DNA of 64,000 bases from Mustela lutreola (taxonomy: Eukaryota; Chordata; Mammalia; Carnivora; Mustelidae). Below, one piece after another: positions 1 to 11,393 of this stretch (positions within the stretch are counted from its first letter, which is position 1; every line of letters begins with the position of its first letter). The stretch lies in NCBI RefSeq assembly GCF_030435805.1, contig NC_081291.1, positions 15,461,001 through 15,525,000 on the forward strand, written 5' to 3'. The notes under the pieces were generated by a model. That model was not told where the DNA came from and did no database searches. It saw only the letters and a list, made by a program, of their open reading frames with translations. Made by a program: the position numbers and the translations under genes.

Positions 1-67
1 CTAAGACTCTTCCGCCTCATTGACCTCAGGTTTGTGCCTCAGAAAAGGTGTGTGGGAAAGCATTTTC

Positions 68-253
68 TAAAAGATTTTTATTTATTTATTTGAAAGACAG
101 ATCACAAGTAGGCAGAGAGGCAGGCAGAGAGAGAGGAGGAAGCCGGCTCCCCGCTGAGCAGAGAGCCTGATGTGGGGCTTGATCCCAGGACCCTGAGATC
201 ATGACCTGAGCCGAAGGCAGAGGCTTTAACCCTCTGAGCCACCCAGGTGCCCC
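68..253 (-). mobile_element. Can-SINE (SINEC), minus orientation
   Basis: This is a full-length carnivore tRNA-Lys-derived SINE read from its tail. It starts with an A-tail complement and AGATTTTTATTTATTTATTTG, passes through the GGCAGAGAG-rich body and ends in GAGCCACCCAGGTGCCCC, the complement of the tRNA-like head with its A box. This description is the reference for the later Can-SINE entries. For those I give only orientation, target-site duplication (TSD) and oddities. None is expected to encode protein. Confidence 0.95.
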
Positions 254-394
254 AGGAAAGTATTTTTGAGCATAGATTTTTCAAATGGCCTCAGGACAAG
301 CCAGGTTAACCCTGCTTCAGAGGGATTAATGTGCACGTGATCCTTTGAGCATGTTAGGCCTCAGGGTAAAGCCCAGAACTTGATGTTGGAGCAG

Positions 395-520
395 ATCTCT
401 GACACTGAATGAGCCCATTTAACTTTATGTATGAGGAAACTGAGCCCAGAGAGGTCAGGTGACTTGCCCATCCTCACACAGCCTGTATATAACCTTTCAC
501 CCAGGAGTAAAGTGCCCTTC
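395..520 (+). repeat. MIR-like ancient SINE fragment
   Basis: The core is GAGGAAACTGAGCCCAGAGAGGT followed by GACTTGCCC and CACACAGCC. These are the best-conserved words of the mammal-wide MIR core. The ends have faded and are approximate. Confidence 0.7.
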
Positions 521-612
521 ACACTCCATTGGCCTGTGTGCTTGTCTTCTTCCACACCTTTACCTCCTAAAATCAGATTGAGATGAAAACTGGCTACGTT
601 CTGGGGGTACAA

Positions 613-760
613 CAGTGGTTCTGAAACTTTGTTTCATATTAGAATCACTTGGAGAGCTTAAAATAATATTGACGTCTGGCTGCATACAAGATCAGTTAAA
701 TCACAACTTCTGGGCTGAGTTCCAGGTGACCAGGTACCGGAACCAAGGCAAATAGCTTGA
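613..760 (+). repeat. hAT-type nonautonomous DNA transposon remnant (MER20/MER5-like)
   Basis: It begins with CAGTGGTTCTGAAACTTTG and continues through AGAATCACTTGGAGAGCTTA, the usual opening of the MER20/MER5 group of hAT-Charlie MITEs. The far inverted repeat was not found cleanly, so the 3' limit is a guess. Confidence 0.55.
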
Positions 761-770
761 CTTGGCTGTG

Positions 771-2008
771 CCTGGGAGTGAGGAAGGGTAGGAGAGGACA
801 AGTGGCTTGGAGGGTCCAGTCCCATTCTGGCATCCTGTAAGCCTGTGATTCTGGTAGGGGGAAGCAGTGAGACAGGGGGATTGCTTTGGTCTACTGGGAT
901 TTAGGACTGTTTTTAAGTGGGACCTGCATCTACCAGAGAATTTTTATGGTCTACAAATTATTTTTGCATCCAGAGGAATTGGACCAGTCCACCAGGCTCT
1001 CTTGATGCTGCCATTTAGAAATAAACACCCTCACTTCTTGGGGACAGAGGAAGGGCTGAGTACGTGACAGAAAATTTCTCCTTGACCTCTGGAGAATATT
1101 CTGACAGTGTCTCTGAAGATGGATACAAATGTCTTCTTTGGTTAAGAAGTCTTTAGATGATTTGAATATAGGTTTACAAGTACTTTTTTGGTAAGGTAGA
1201 AAACTGTAGTATTTAAAAATTAAGAGCCAATTTTATGAATTTAGAACCAAATATACTTAGATTGATAAATTGTTAAATGCAGACACTGGTAAGAATAAAA
1301 GCTAAGGGATAAGGGGCTTTAACAGTCATTTCTTTTTTGTAAATTTTACATTCAGTATAGTCTAAAACTGGAGCCTATCTACCTCTATATATTTCTATGT
1401 ATCTCTATGTGGCTTTGAAATGTGTCACTATATGGTAGGTGCCAATTCTCCTGCCTCACCCATATTTTCTTCCCTTTGGAGAAGTTGTCACACTTGTTCA
1501 TACTAGTGTAAGTAAAGAGATGTAATCTGGCCAAAGAAGAGAGGGAGTTGGTTAAGAGGGCTGATCCCTGGCTCTCTGGGCTTCTGCTTGGACACCTGGG
1601 AAACCCTTATTCATTCTTCACCAAGTAACAGGGCACCTAGAGGAGTGGGGTGAAACAGCCCTAGCCAGCCAGATGTCCTCCATGCAATTATCTCAGCTTA
1701 CATCATAGCTGTGGATTACCCTCAAAGATCTTCAAAGTTCTGGGTTCTTCTGATTTTTTTTAGTTTTCCTGGGAGTCTTGCTACGGATGTCACAAACTAA
1801 ATCAGTCTACCATAAGATTTTGTAGAGTGATTATATATTTCCATGTCTGCCATGATCATCTGCCTTCTCAGTCCCTGAGATAGCTCTTTGCTCTTGGTGA
1901 GAAAATATGTTAAGGAATGGTTATATATTATTTTACAATGTACAATTTTATATAGTGATTATTTTATAGTTATTAATCACATTTTATAGATCAATTATGT
2001 ACATATAT
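771..2008. other. gene-free stretch, no recognised element
   Basis: This is mixed-composition sequence that turns AT-rich after about 1,900. The longest open frames are about 65 codons and match no family I know. No CpG cluster, splice-bounded exon or recent repeat was seen. Confidence 0.5.
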
Positions 2009-2180
2009 ATTTTTGACAGAGCGAGAGCACATGAGTGCTTCCTGGGGGTGGGGAGGAAGGGGCAGAAAGAGAGAAAGAGAGACAATCTGGGTGGGGCTGG
2101 ATCCCATGATCCTGGGATCATGACCTGAGTCAAAATCAAGAGTGGCATGCTTAAACTGACTTAGCCAGCCTCCCACCCCA
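2009..2180 (-). mobile_element. old diverged Can-SINE, minus orientation
   Basis: The body is recognisable from GGGCAGAAAGAGAG, GATCATGACCTGAG and a degraded head (TTAGCCAGCCTCCCACCCCA). It is clearly more diverged than most copies here. An AT-only run (TAATATTATATAATA type) follows to about 2,220. Confidence 0.75.
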
Positions 2181-2220
2181 ATTAATATTATATAATATAA
2201 TAATATAATATTATAATATT

Positions 2221-2720
2221 ACAAACTTTGCTGCAGGCTTCCTGCAAGGTCAGCTTCCATCCACAGGGCAGCTTCACCCAGGGATGGGGCCTTTCCCTGG
2301 GCTGCTGAGTCCAATGGTCCAGTGTGGTGTGACAGTGGCCCGGTTGCAACAACTGTCAGCTGTGATGGCTACAGGAGTCAGCCTTCCATAGGCTGCACCA
2401 CAGATGAACTTCACCCTCTGATTAATCCTGCTTCCTCCCTGCCCTGCCAGAGGTCGAGAGCTAATCCATATCCTGCTTGCCAAAAATCAATCTCAAAATC
2501 TGCTTCCAGAGAAACTAACTCGAGACAGCTGATAGTGGGAAGGAAGGCAATTTGGAGGGATTTTGGAGCTAGACTGCATCCCATCTGGCTGGAAACGAGA
2601 ACCCCTTCATGGACTAGGTGGAACAGCCATGGCCCGGATACAGCTGGCAGTCTAAGCATTAACACTGTCACGGGCAACGGGATAGTAATTGCTCATTGCC
2701 ACTGAAGCAAATAGAGATGC
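2221..2720. repeat. unassigned interspersed-repeat-like block
   Basis: The block has the texture of an old LTR or LINE end, for example GATGGGGCCTTTCCCTGGGC and AATCTGCTTCCAGAGAAACT. I could not name the family. Overlapping 127- and 88-codon frames on opposite strands show no recognisable protein and are probably chance. Confidence 0.35.
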
Positions 2721-2822
2721 TTTGTGTAGCAAGAAAGCTGAGACGACCCAGACCCAGGATTAGAGTGGTCAAGCTCTGGTAAGGTTAGTCAGCTACCCAC
2801 AGGAGATCTGTTAGGCTGTGCG

Positions 2823-2824
<2 letters not shown>

Positions 2825-2902
<78 letters not shown>
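2825..2902. repeat. compound microsatellite (GT)n(GA)n
   Basis: About 21 uninterrupted GT units are followed directly by about 15 GA units. The near-perfect repeats suggest a currently length-variable locus. Confidence 0.97.
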
Positions 2903-3312
2903 CCCTAAAACTTGCTCTAGGGGCTTCAGGTGGATGCCAACCACCTCCTCTGAGCCTGCAGCAATGGCCCACCACGTCCCTATTAAAATCAAGTGCTGTC
3001 TCTCCATTTTCTTCCTACAACCAGAACGATTGCTCTAGCTCTTCTTTATTCTCAAGTCCTGCCCTTTGAGCTACCAGTTAGGGAGAGAAATTGGTACCCC
3101 CAAATAAGCAGGCAAAACGGGGTCGGATTCAGAGGAGCAGAAGTAGTTTTCATTAGAGCCGTAAAGTGCGGCTGATTGTTTCCCTTTCCGGATAACGACA
3201 TCTCCCACTATTACTGTGGGCTTTCCGGTGTCAGGGGAGCTGCCTGACCCTTGCAAATTCAGTTTTTCCCATTCTAGTCTTCTCCCTATCATCTCCCCCT
3301 TCGCCCTGGAAC

Positions 3313-4163
3313 ATGCTCAAGCAATTTGATGAGAAAGAAAATGTGTCTAACTGCATCCAGGTGAAAACTTCAGTTATTAAGGTTTTTAAGAATCATGGGG
3401 TGCCTGGGTGGTTTAGTGGGTTAAAGCCTCTGCCTTCTGCTCAGGTCATGATCCCAGGGTCCTGGGATTGAGCCCCGCATCGGGCTCTCTGCTTCCCTGC
3501 CTCTCTCTGCCTGCCTCTCTGCCTACTTGTGATCTCTGTCTGTCAAATAAATAAAATCTTTTGAAGAAAAAAAGAGAATCAATTGATAGAGTAATTTCCA
3601 GTTGTGGAACCATGACTTAATCATAATGGCTAAGAAAGAGGCTGTCAAAATAGTGTGGTGCCATGAACATATGGAAATCCTTACAGTGAATGGAGGGTTA
3701 CTATTTTTTAGACAAAGAGAAGGGCCTTTTTATCCAACCCGAAACTTACTTCACAAATATCCTTTTATCTTGCGGCACCAGCAGGTTGATAAAGGAGATT
3801 TCAAATTTGTACTCAGTGGAGCAAATATCATGTGTTTGGGCTTACTCTTCTCCTGGAACAATAGGTAGGATTGTTGCAATCATGTCAGAAGGAAAACAGC
3901 GTGCTCTGTGGGTTGGAGTCATGAAGATGTTTGCAGAAGATATTGAGAAAGTCAACAAAGGAGTTGACATTGAAGATGTCCATTGTTTAAATGATGGTCT
4001 GTGGCATATAAAAATATATCAATGAGCCTCAAAACAAATACAGTTGGGCAAACTGTGGATATGGTGCTCTATCAGTGTTTTTGTCTGTGTATGACAGCAT
4101 GAAGACAACACTCCTGTGGTTATGCTGGATAAAGTCAATGGATGCTAAAAAAGAAAAAAAAAA
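3313..4163 (+). pseudogene. MCTS1: processed pseudogene of MCTS1, split by a Can-SINE
   Basis: MCTS1 (MCT-1) is a PUA-domain translation reinitiation and recycling factor. An intronless, decayed copy runs from an ATG at 3,313 with the MCTS1-like N-terminus [14 protein letters not shown]. It resumes after the SINE with EQFPGIEPWLNQI-like codons, then [50 protein letters not shown] and LNDGLWHIK. It stops at 4,023-4,025, where the parent also ends. Within the copy are two in-frame stops (at EQ and PW of the parent), a 2-base loss before the IMAKKE stretch, and a deletion with frameshift after NIMC that removes about ten residues. Lack of introns and an A-rich run at 4,146-4,163 fit retroposition. 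The 5' UTR may reach back to about 3,180. It is not expected to make a functional protein. The identity is recalled from the human protein, not searched. Confidence 0.9.
3397..3574 (+). mobile_element. Can-SINE inserted in the MCTS1 pseudogene
   Basis: Plus-oriented copy flanked by AGAATCA on both sides, the short TSD. It interrupts the pseudogene codons for KNQLIEQ, so it landed after the retrocopy had formed. Confidence 0.93.
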
Positions 4164-4447
4164 GAACTTGTTATCACCTTGCTTGGAGACAATGCAGGCA
4201 TCTCTCTGCAAGGCAGCATCACTATCTATAAGACCTGTACCTGTCTTTTCTCCCAGCCATCAGGCTATAACTCCCCCAGAAGAGCGGCATGACGCAGCTG
4301 GGAGAAGACATGTGGGACTGAATTCTCAGGGTACTTGAACTTTGTGGCCAAACCACAAAGATGGGACGCTCTCCTGAAATACAAGATTTAACACCCTGGC
4401 AAATGCCCCAGAAGATAGTGTGATGTCAATACTGGGGATGGCTCCTG

Positions 4448-4598
4448 GAAGGAGGGGGCAGAGGGAGAGGGAGAGAGAATCTGAAGTGGATAAGGAGTGT
4501 GGAGCCTGATGTGGGGCTCGATCCCAATACCCTGAGATCAGACTGCAGCCAAAATAAAGTTTCAGCTACTTAGCCAACAGTGCCAGCCAGGCGCCCCA
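4448..4598 (-). mobile_element. old diverged Can-SINE, minus orientation
   Basis: Recognisable words are GGGGGCAGAGGGAGAGGGAG, GATGTGGGGCTCGATCCCA and CCAGCCAGGCGCCCC. The A-tail end is missing or unrecognisable. Confidence 0.75.
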
Positions 4599-4794
4599 AG
4601 ATTATTGTATTTTTATTTTTGCCGGGAGTAACTTCACTTGAAACCAGTGGCTATTTCTGGAAGGGGTATAAATTAACCAGCACACTCTGGAATGAAAACC
4701 ATCTTCCTTTTCAGAGGACTCAAACAGACCATTCCGAGGTATGCCAGAATATGGCCTACAGAGAAATACATTTTGTTTAAGAATAAAAATAACA

Positions 4795-4976
4795 GCGTGC
4801 CTGGGTGGTTCAGTCATTAAGCATCTGCCTTCCACCTAGGTCATGATCCCAGGGTCTTGAGATCAGGCTCCCTGCTCTGCAGGGAAGCCTGCTTCTCCCT
4901 CTCCTACTCCCCCTGCTTGTGTTCCCTCTCTCACTGTGTCTCTCTCCGTCAAATAAATAAAATCTTTTAAAAAAAT
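4795..4976 (+). mobile_element. Can-SINE, plus orientation
   Basis: Head GCCTGGGTGGTTCAGTCATTA, tail CAAATAAATAAAATCTTTTAA. The AATAAAAATAAC-like sequence on both sides is the probable TSD. Confidence 0.9.
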
Positions 4977-5248
4977 AAATAATAAAAATAACCAAAATCC
5001 ATCGGGGAAATGCTTTGCTGTTTAGCAGAAACGTCTGCAGGGCCAAAAAGCCTAAGCCATCCAATCTGCAAATCAGGGTTCAATGCTACCAGAGACTGGG
5101 AGGCTGGAACTGCCTTCAGGCTTGGGGATGAGCCTCTCAGGAATGCTGGGAATTCAAGGAGGGCCTGTCCAAGCAAGGTAGGTTCATCCAGCTGGTAAAA
5201 ATGGTACTATGTGTTTTAGTCTTTGAAGACTTAAAAATAATACATTTA

Positions 5249-5438
5249 GGGGCTCCTGGGTGGCTCAGTGGGTTAAGCCTCTGCCTTCGGCTTGGGTCAT
5301 GATCCCAGGGTACTGGGATCAAGCCCCACATCGGGCTCTCTGCTTGATGGGGACTCTGCTTCTCCTTCTCTCTCTGCCTGCTGCTCTGTCTACTTGTGAT
5401 CTGTGTGTGTGTGTGTGAAATAAATAAAATCTTAAAAA
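5249..5438 (+). mobile_element. Can-SINE, first of two at one target
   Basis: Plus-oriented copy with an expanded TG run before the tail. It is flanked by AAATAATACATTTA at 5,235-5,248 and again just after the tail. The second flank is itself the target of the next SINE. Confidence 0.93.
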
Positions 5439-5458
5439 AATAATACATTTAATTTCTT

Positions 5459-5642
5459 GGGGCACCTGGGTGCTAAGTGGGTTAAAGCCTCTGCCTTCAG
5501 CTCAGGTCATGATCTCAGGGTTATGGGCTTGAGCCCCGCATCGGGCTTTCTGCTAAGCAGGGAACCTGCTTCCTCCTCTCTCTCTGCCTGACTCTACCTA
5601 CTTGTGATCTCTGTCTGTCAAATAAATAAATAAAGTTTAAAA
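5459..5642 (+). mobile_element. Can-SINE, second of two at one target
   Basis: Plus-oriented copy flanked by AATACATTTAATTTCTTG on both sides. This TSD overlaps the one used by the preceding copy, so the ancestral target now occurs three times. The head has lost a few bases of the A box (GGGTGCTAAGTGG). Confidence 0.93.
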
Positions 5643-5811
5643 AATAATACATTTAATTTCTTGAAATTTCTGAAGAGTTTATAATACTATGCATGGCACA
5701 CCAACTCCCCTCTTTGCCCAGGACCTCCTCCCCTTCGTATTAGCCACTGTGTTTGGTTTCCTGGGTACCCTTCCAGAATGTTGTATGTATATGCAAGCAG
5801 GTATGATATAT

Positions 5812-5874
5812 TTTCTATATCATATATATATGTGTGTGTATACATATACACATATATACACACATGTATATTTT
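5812..5874. repeat. TA/TG/CA simple repeat
   Basis: Imperfect alternating purine-pyrimidine tract built from ATATAT, TGTGTG and CACATA words. Confidence 0.85.
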
Positions 5875-5898
5875 AAGATATATTAGTCTGTAGTGTTT

Positions 5899-6048
5899 TT
5901 TTTTTAATTTTATTTACTTACTTAACAGATCACAAGTAGGGAGAGAGGCAGGCAGAGAGATGGGAGTGGGAAGCAGGATCCCTATTGAGCAGAGAGTCCA
6001 ATGTAGGACTCGATCCCAGGACCCTGAGATCATGACCTGAGCCGAAGG
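5899..6048 (-). mobile_element. truncated Can-SINE, minus orientation
   Basis: Tail and body are present up to GATCATGACCTGAGCCGAAGG. The tRNA-like head that should follow is absent, so the copy is 5'-truncated. Confidence 0.85.
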
Positions 6049-7283
6049 TCAATGGACATTATCTATTTTCCATATGAAGAGAAAGAGGCCCCAACAGGGG
6101 CAGTCTTGTTCAGGGGCCCACAGTGCAGAGGCCACTTGCCCCTCCCTGCCAGAGACCATGCCCCAGATACCTTCACCCTATCCCCAGCCCTACCACGGAT
6201 GACAGTCCTGTTGATTGAGCTCTTTATGTGTGTCCTGAGCCAAGCTGTGGATGGAGTGAGATGGGGTGTCTTGGCAGGCTGGTTGAGTGGCACCTGCTTA
6301 CCCCATCCCCACTGGAGTCTCTGGCCCCCAGACTGGAACTGAGGCTATGTCAAAGTCTTCACTTCCCTGGAGAACCCCTTAAGCCATGCTCTGCCCTGTG
6401 GAGTGCCTCAATTCACTCCAGAAAATTTCCAGATGAGTAGGTCTCTCTCTGTAAAAGAACCAGAGTGGATGAGGAAGAAATTCTTGAAGATTTGGCACTC
6501 CTGAGTTTGGGAAGAGAATGAGCTGTGTGCTGGAGAGCTGGAGCCTTATTTGTCCTAGCTTCAGTCCCCCTCAATTTAAATCATCTCTCCTGGATGCCCA
6601 GGGAGTCCCAGAAGGGCCTATTCAGGACCCAAAGAATAACACTCTCATGCAGAAGGATTTATCTCATGCCAAGGAAGGAGTCAAGTAGGAAGTGACCATC
6701 CCACTGCTGGGACATGCGAAGTCAAGATCAGGATGTCCCCGGAAGGAAGAGCCTAGAAACAGTGCAGGGGCTTAGACAAGAAGATTAAATCTCAAGAGCT
6801 AATAAAAGAGAAGGGGGCAATTCCCAAGCCAACTGAAAGCAACTTGGCTAGGTCTTCCGTAACATACCCTGGTCACCTTTATCCAGTGCTCCATCACCTT
6901 GGCGCTACCCTTGCTTGGGTTGCCAAGGCAATTGGCCACACTGTTGAACTGGGTTATGGTGACATGGACTATGGGTTCCAGGTGTTCATTGCCAGGCTTA
7001 TTCTTCTGGGATCAGATGGGGCCCAGGCACTGATGTGGGCACCACCTAGAACAGAACCTGGGGAACAAGGGGAATGTCACTCAGCTCTGCCACACCCCAG
7101 CGTAGTGTCCCAGGCAGGGGTCACAGGTCAAAGCTAGAACTCAGGAAGCTGAAGATGTAGCCTGAGCCTTTTGGGAGTGTCTGGGTTTAGCTGTCTTTTC
7201 ACGGTAAGCACCTGCTACAGGACAATCCAGGACCCATTGCTGGCAAGGAAGGAAGAAAGACATTCGTATCCTGGCCATCCTAC
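6049..7283. other. gene-free stretch, no recognised element
   Basis: Moderately GC-rich and apparently low in recent repeats. Open frames of 96-97 codons occur (for example 6,052-6,342 and 6,844-7,137) but have no splice context, domain or recognisable homologue. I do not call them genes. Confidence 0.45.
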
Positions 7284-7482
7284 TTTTTTTTTTATTAAGA
7301 TTTTATTTGTTTATTTGACAGACAGAGATCACAAGTAGACAGAGAGGCAGGCAGAGAGAGAGAGAGAAGGAAGCAGGCTCCCTGCTGAGCAGAGAGCCCG
7401 ATGCGGGACTCGATCCCAGGACCCTGAGACCGTGACCGGAGCCGAAGGCAGAGACTTAACCCACTGAGACACCCAGGTGCCC
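7284..7482 (-). mobile_element. Can-SINE, minus orientation
   Basis: Flanked by TGGCCATCCT on both sides (TSD), so an intact recent insertion. Confidence 0.95.
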
Positions 7483-8428
7483 ATCTGGCCATCCTCATTA
7501 ACCCCAAGCTCCAGAAGGTGGTTTCAAGTCAACTCTTCCCAAAGGGGCATCTCCCACTCCTCCTGATCACCTCTCTGGTCCTACCCCCCATTCAGATGCA
7601 TATTCCAGGGTGGCTGCTACAATCCTGGTTGTTTTTGTTTTTTTTTTTTTTTTAGGTCTTCTTGTAGTTAGGTACACATCAGATGCCTAATAAGTACTAA
7701 GGCTGTTGAGTGGGCAGATGCATGGGTGACCCTATGGATCTGGCTGGGCGCAGTGAGTTCCCCTCCCCCACCCAGCTTTCTATTTGTTCTTCCTCATTAA
7801 ATCTGCACAGCCACTCTGTACAGTAGATTCTATGAGTGTCCATCTCTCCTGTCTGCAGGCAGACAGTAAAGGCTTCAGGGTTAAGAATGTTGCCCAGGTC
7901 ACAAGTGGTGGAACTGAGATTTGGACCCAGATCATAAGAGTCTTGATCAGGGAGAGACAGGTCTGGGGCAGCTTATAGCAGAAGGAAATCCTGCCCCAGC
8001 CCCTTCCTGAGAGCCCAGCTGCTCACTGCATCCATCAAGTCGACTACTCTGTCAACAGATTGAGAGGGAAATCCATGAGGTCAGAATTCCCTTTTAGCTG
8101 GTTCTACCTGGCAACAAGCCAGGGGCAGGGAGGCCCTGGGGCTGCAGCTGGCTCTGTCTCTATTTTTGGAGCTAGTGATGGAATTCTCACTACAGCTGAT
8201 ATTTGAGCTGACTCCATCTCAGGACCTGACACGTACGTGCTGAAGAAGATGTTAGCACTTGCCCCAGTTCTAGAGAGCCTGATGGAGGTGACACTAGCCT
8301 GACACTTGGGAGTTATGGTAGAAACAGGTCTTGAGCTGCTTCTGGCTCTACAGTAAGCCCTGTTTCTGGCTCTACATCTGGAAGGAGCCCCAGACCTGGT
8401 GCTGGAGAAGAATAAAGAGAAAAGTTGA
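7483..8428 (+). repeat. MIR-like fragment in otherwise plain sequence
   Basis: At about 7,780-7,950 the order CTCATTAAATCTGCACAGCC, TGCCCAGGTCACAAGTGGT and GGAACTGAGATTTGGACCCA follows the MIR core and 3' half. A poly-T run lies at 7,632-7,654. I recognise nothing in the rest. Confidence 0.5.
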
Positions 8429-8632
8429 GGGGCGCCTGGGTGGCTCAGTGGGTTAAGCTGCTGCCTTCGGCTCAGGTCATGATCTCAGGGTCCTGGGATC
8501 GAGTCCCGCATCGGGCTCTCTGCTCAGCAGGGAGCCTGCTTCCTCCTCTCTCTCTCTCTCTCTCTGCCTGCCTCTCTGCCTACTTGTGATCTCTTCCTGT
8601 CAAATGGATGAATAAAATCTTTTTTAAAAAAA
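8429..8632 (+). mobile_element. Can-SINE, plus orientation
   Basis: TSD is approximately AGAGAAAAGTT. The pyrimidine block carries an expanded CT run. Confidence 0.95.
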
Positions 8633-10636
8633 GAGAGAGAAAAGTTTACCTACATAACTGACTTTCTATGTGCCTTTCCCTAAACATGAATGATCCTACT
8701 CCCTTGAAAGGAATACCCACCCCGTGAACCCCACCCCAGGTGGCCTCTCCAGTTCACAATTCTCTTTACCCTGTGACTCTGCCTCAGTGGGCTCTAGAGG
8801 TTCCATAAAAGGAGAATGGTTCTTCAGGTCTTAGTTACACAAATTGATATGCACAGGGGCCACCTTTTGCTTGAAACATGGATGGTGCAGGGACTGCTAG
8901 ATATCCTGCAAATTCTGGTCAGGCCAGGTACTCAAGATGGGAGTGAAAGGCACTGAAGAGAGTCATGTGTAGGGCAGAGTCAGAGATCTGGCCTGGCCCT
9001 CCTCACTAGGCTCTTTTAGCACATTTTTATCAGTATGGGTCCCCGAGGACAGAGTCAGCACACTTCCAACCCCTCTGAGGCTGTCCTTGTGATGGAAGTC
9101 TTGGTCATTCATCAGACCTGACAGAGAACCTGTGGACATCTGGTCTTCCCTGTGACATTCTTCTACCCATGGCCATGGAAGAACCTGCCCATTCTCCATG
9201 CAAGCAGACAACAAGACAAAGGTTTGAGGCAGTTTTGTGAGCAGATCACTCACCATACCTCTGTTCTGGGCCCCAGTTGTGGAGGCTAGGTGATGGAGAG
9301 AGGCAGCCAGAGCAAGATGGAACTATGGAAGGGATGGGTCTCTCAGGAACCAATTCATCCCACCCTGCACTGTGCTTCCTGGGGTGGGGAGTTGGAACTA
9401 CATTCATAGCTCCTTTTAATTCGTTTCCTCATGCAGGGAAAGGCCCCAGACTTCAGCCCTCCCATGGAAATCAATGAGATTTGATCCATGATATCCAAGG
9501 TTCTGCCAGTTCCTCCCCAACTAGAACCCCTATACTCTCCCATCCTTCTCTGTGGAGACAGGGGGTCCCCTCTTGTTTTATTTTGTCCTGTCATCCATCA
9601 CTGTGGTCAGAATATGAAAGAATTCACCCATATCTAACGAAGCCTCAGGGTGTCACATCTAATGTATTGCAGACATGACTACTTATAATGCCTAGAGTAA
9701 TTGTCTGACACAGATTTTAACTGAGCCCCAGAGATTGTGTTGAATTATCTGTGTCTAGGAAAGTGTCTTCATGTATTAAGTGCTGATTGCCACCTTTGTA
9801 TGAAAAACTAACACGTGATGCTATAGTGATTATGTTGTGCATTATATCCCCAGTACTGCTTTAACTTACAACTGGAAATTTGTACCTTTTGACTATCTTC
9901 CTCCAATTCCTCCTCCCCTAGGTGTGGTTATTACTTTTTAATTGTGTGTTGAGTTTGGGGATATCTCATCATATCTTTTAATACTTAGTGCCTCAGAAGA
10001 TCTAAAATCTAGCACTGACTATATTCTGTGTTGTTCTCTTAGGAAGAAGACCTGAGTTACTAGCATGAGTATCTCACTTAGATTTTACATATATGTATAT
10101 AGTGTGTTGTTCATATTACTTGCTTTGATGATAACCAAAAACAACCCCCACCAAGTTTTGAGTCATTGTATCCTACAGAGAAATTCCTCTCTGTGGGCTA
10201 TATGCTTCCTGTATCCTGGCTGGGTTGAAAAGCTCAATTACAAGTAGTTTCATCTTTTCTAGAGAAAAAACTTTTAGGTGAACAGACCATACCTTTTCAT
10301 ATATTCTCCCTGTGGAAGTGAATCAGTTGGGAAAGTATTTGGTGGCATATAAAGAAAAGTCAACTAGGGCAGATGGTCTAAAATAGGTTAATTTTTTATC
10401 ACTCAGTAGGGTGTCCAGGAGAGGCAGTCTGTGGCTGGTGTAGTAACTAAAAGACCATGCTCTTCCTTTCCTTCAGTCAGCCCATTCTTAAAATGAGATT
10501 AACATCTTCATATTTGCATATCATGGTTACAAGATGGTTGCTGCGTCATCAGCCTCAAAACTGTGTCCCAAGAAGGGAAAAGTGAAGGAAAAACAATTTC
10601 CAACTCAGTCTGATCTTTTTAATTAGGAAAACAGTG
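8633..10636. other. 2-kb gap with no recognised element
   Basis: Longest repeat-poor stretch of the first 12 kb. Open frames of 60-97 codons (for example 8,963-9,256 minus) show no domain. It could hold noncoding exons or regulatory sequence for ZNF502, but nothing in the bases shows this. Confidence 0.4.
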
Positions 10637-10841
10637 GGGGCGCCTGGGTGGCTCAGTGGGTTGGGGCCTCTGCCTTCGGCTCTGGTCATGATCCCAGGGT
10701 CCTGGGATCAAGCCCCACACCGGGCTCTCTGCTCTGCAGGGAGCCTGCTTCCTCCTCTCTCTCTCTCTCTCTCTCTCTGCCTCTCTGCCTACTTGTGATA
10801 TCTGTCTGGTCTGTCAAATAAATAAATAAAATCTTTTAAAA
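10637..10841 (+). mobile_element. Can-SINE, plus orientation
   Basis: TSD TTAGGAAAACAGTGG on both sides. It carries an expanded CT run and a small internal duplication (CTGTCTGGTCTGTC). Confidence 0.96.
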
Positions 10842-11393
10842 ATTTAGGAAAACAGTGGTGTTCTGGAAGCTCCACCCATAAGCCCATATATTTATCTCTT
10901 AGGCCAGAACTGTGTCATATGGCCAGCTCTAGCTGAGAAGAAACTTGAAAAATTTGGGCACAGTGCTACTCTGAATAAAAATTTGGGTTGGTTAGTAAGG
11001 AGCATTATGAGAATGGATACTTTATGGGCAACATGTAGTGTTTGCCATGGTATCCTTGCTAAAATGGTGATCATTGGATCTAAAATTTTTGTACATAGTT
11101 CTGGCCCCTTTAGAGATGGTATAAGGAAAAAGGAGAAGATCTAGACAAGGACAACTTAAATCATGGAAAGGGAAGGGGAATTGTCTGCTGTAACCTGCAA
11201 AGGGCATTGGATTTGGAGTTAGAAGTTCTAACCTTCTTATCTTATTCTTTAACTTACGGGTTGCATCCACCTCTCTTAGCCTTTTTTCCTTGATGGTAAA
11301 TTGGGCAGAGTGTTAAAGAGAGAGAAATAGATATTGGGTAAGCAACTGTGAATGTTACTGGTGGTTGCATCTTGCATAGAAAAACAAGATATC
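10842..11393. other. gene-free stretch, no recognised element
   Basis: Plain AT-leaning sequence. Minus-strand frames of 60 and 82 codons have no recognisable content. Confidence 0.4.

Noticed and set aside
102-284. Repeated predicted peptides of the type [19 protein letters not shown] across the window
   Set aside because: They are translations of the Can-SINE body on one strand and recur wherever a SINE lies. They are not a gene family.
2322-2705. 127-codon plus-strand frame overlapping an 88-codon minus-strand frame
   Set aside because: No domain, no splice or promoter context, and the block looks like an old interspersed repeat.
6844-7137. 97-codon frame beginning MARSSVTYPGHLYPVLHH
   Set aside because: Chance-length frame in GC-leaning DNA. 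No recognisable family or expression signal.
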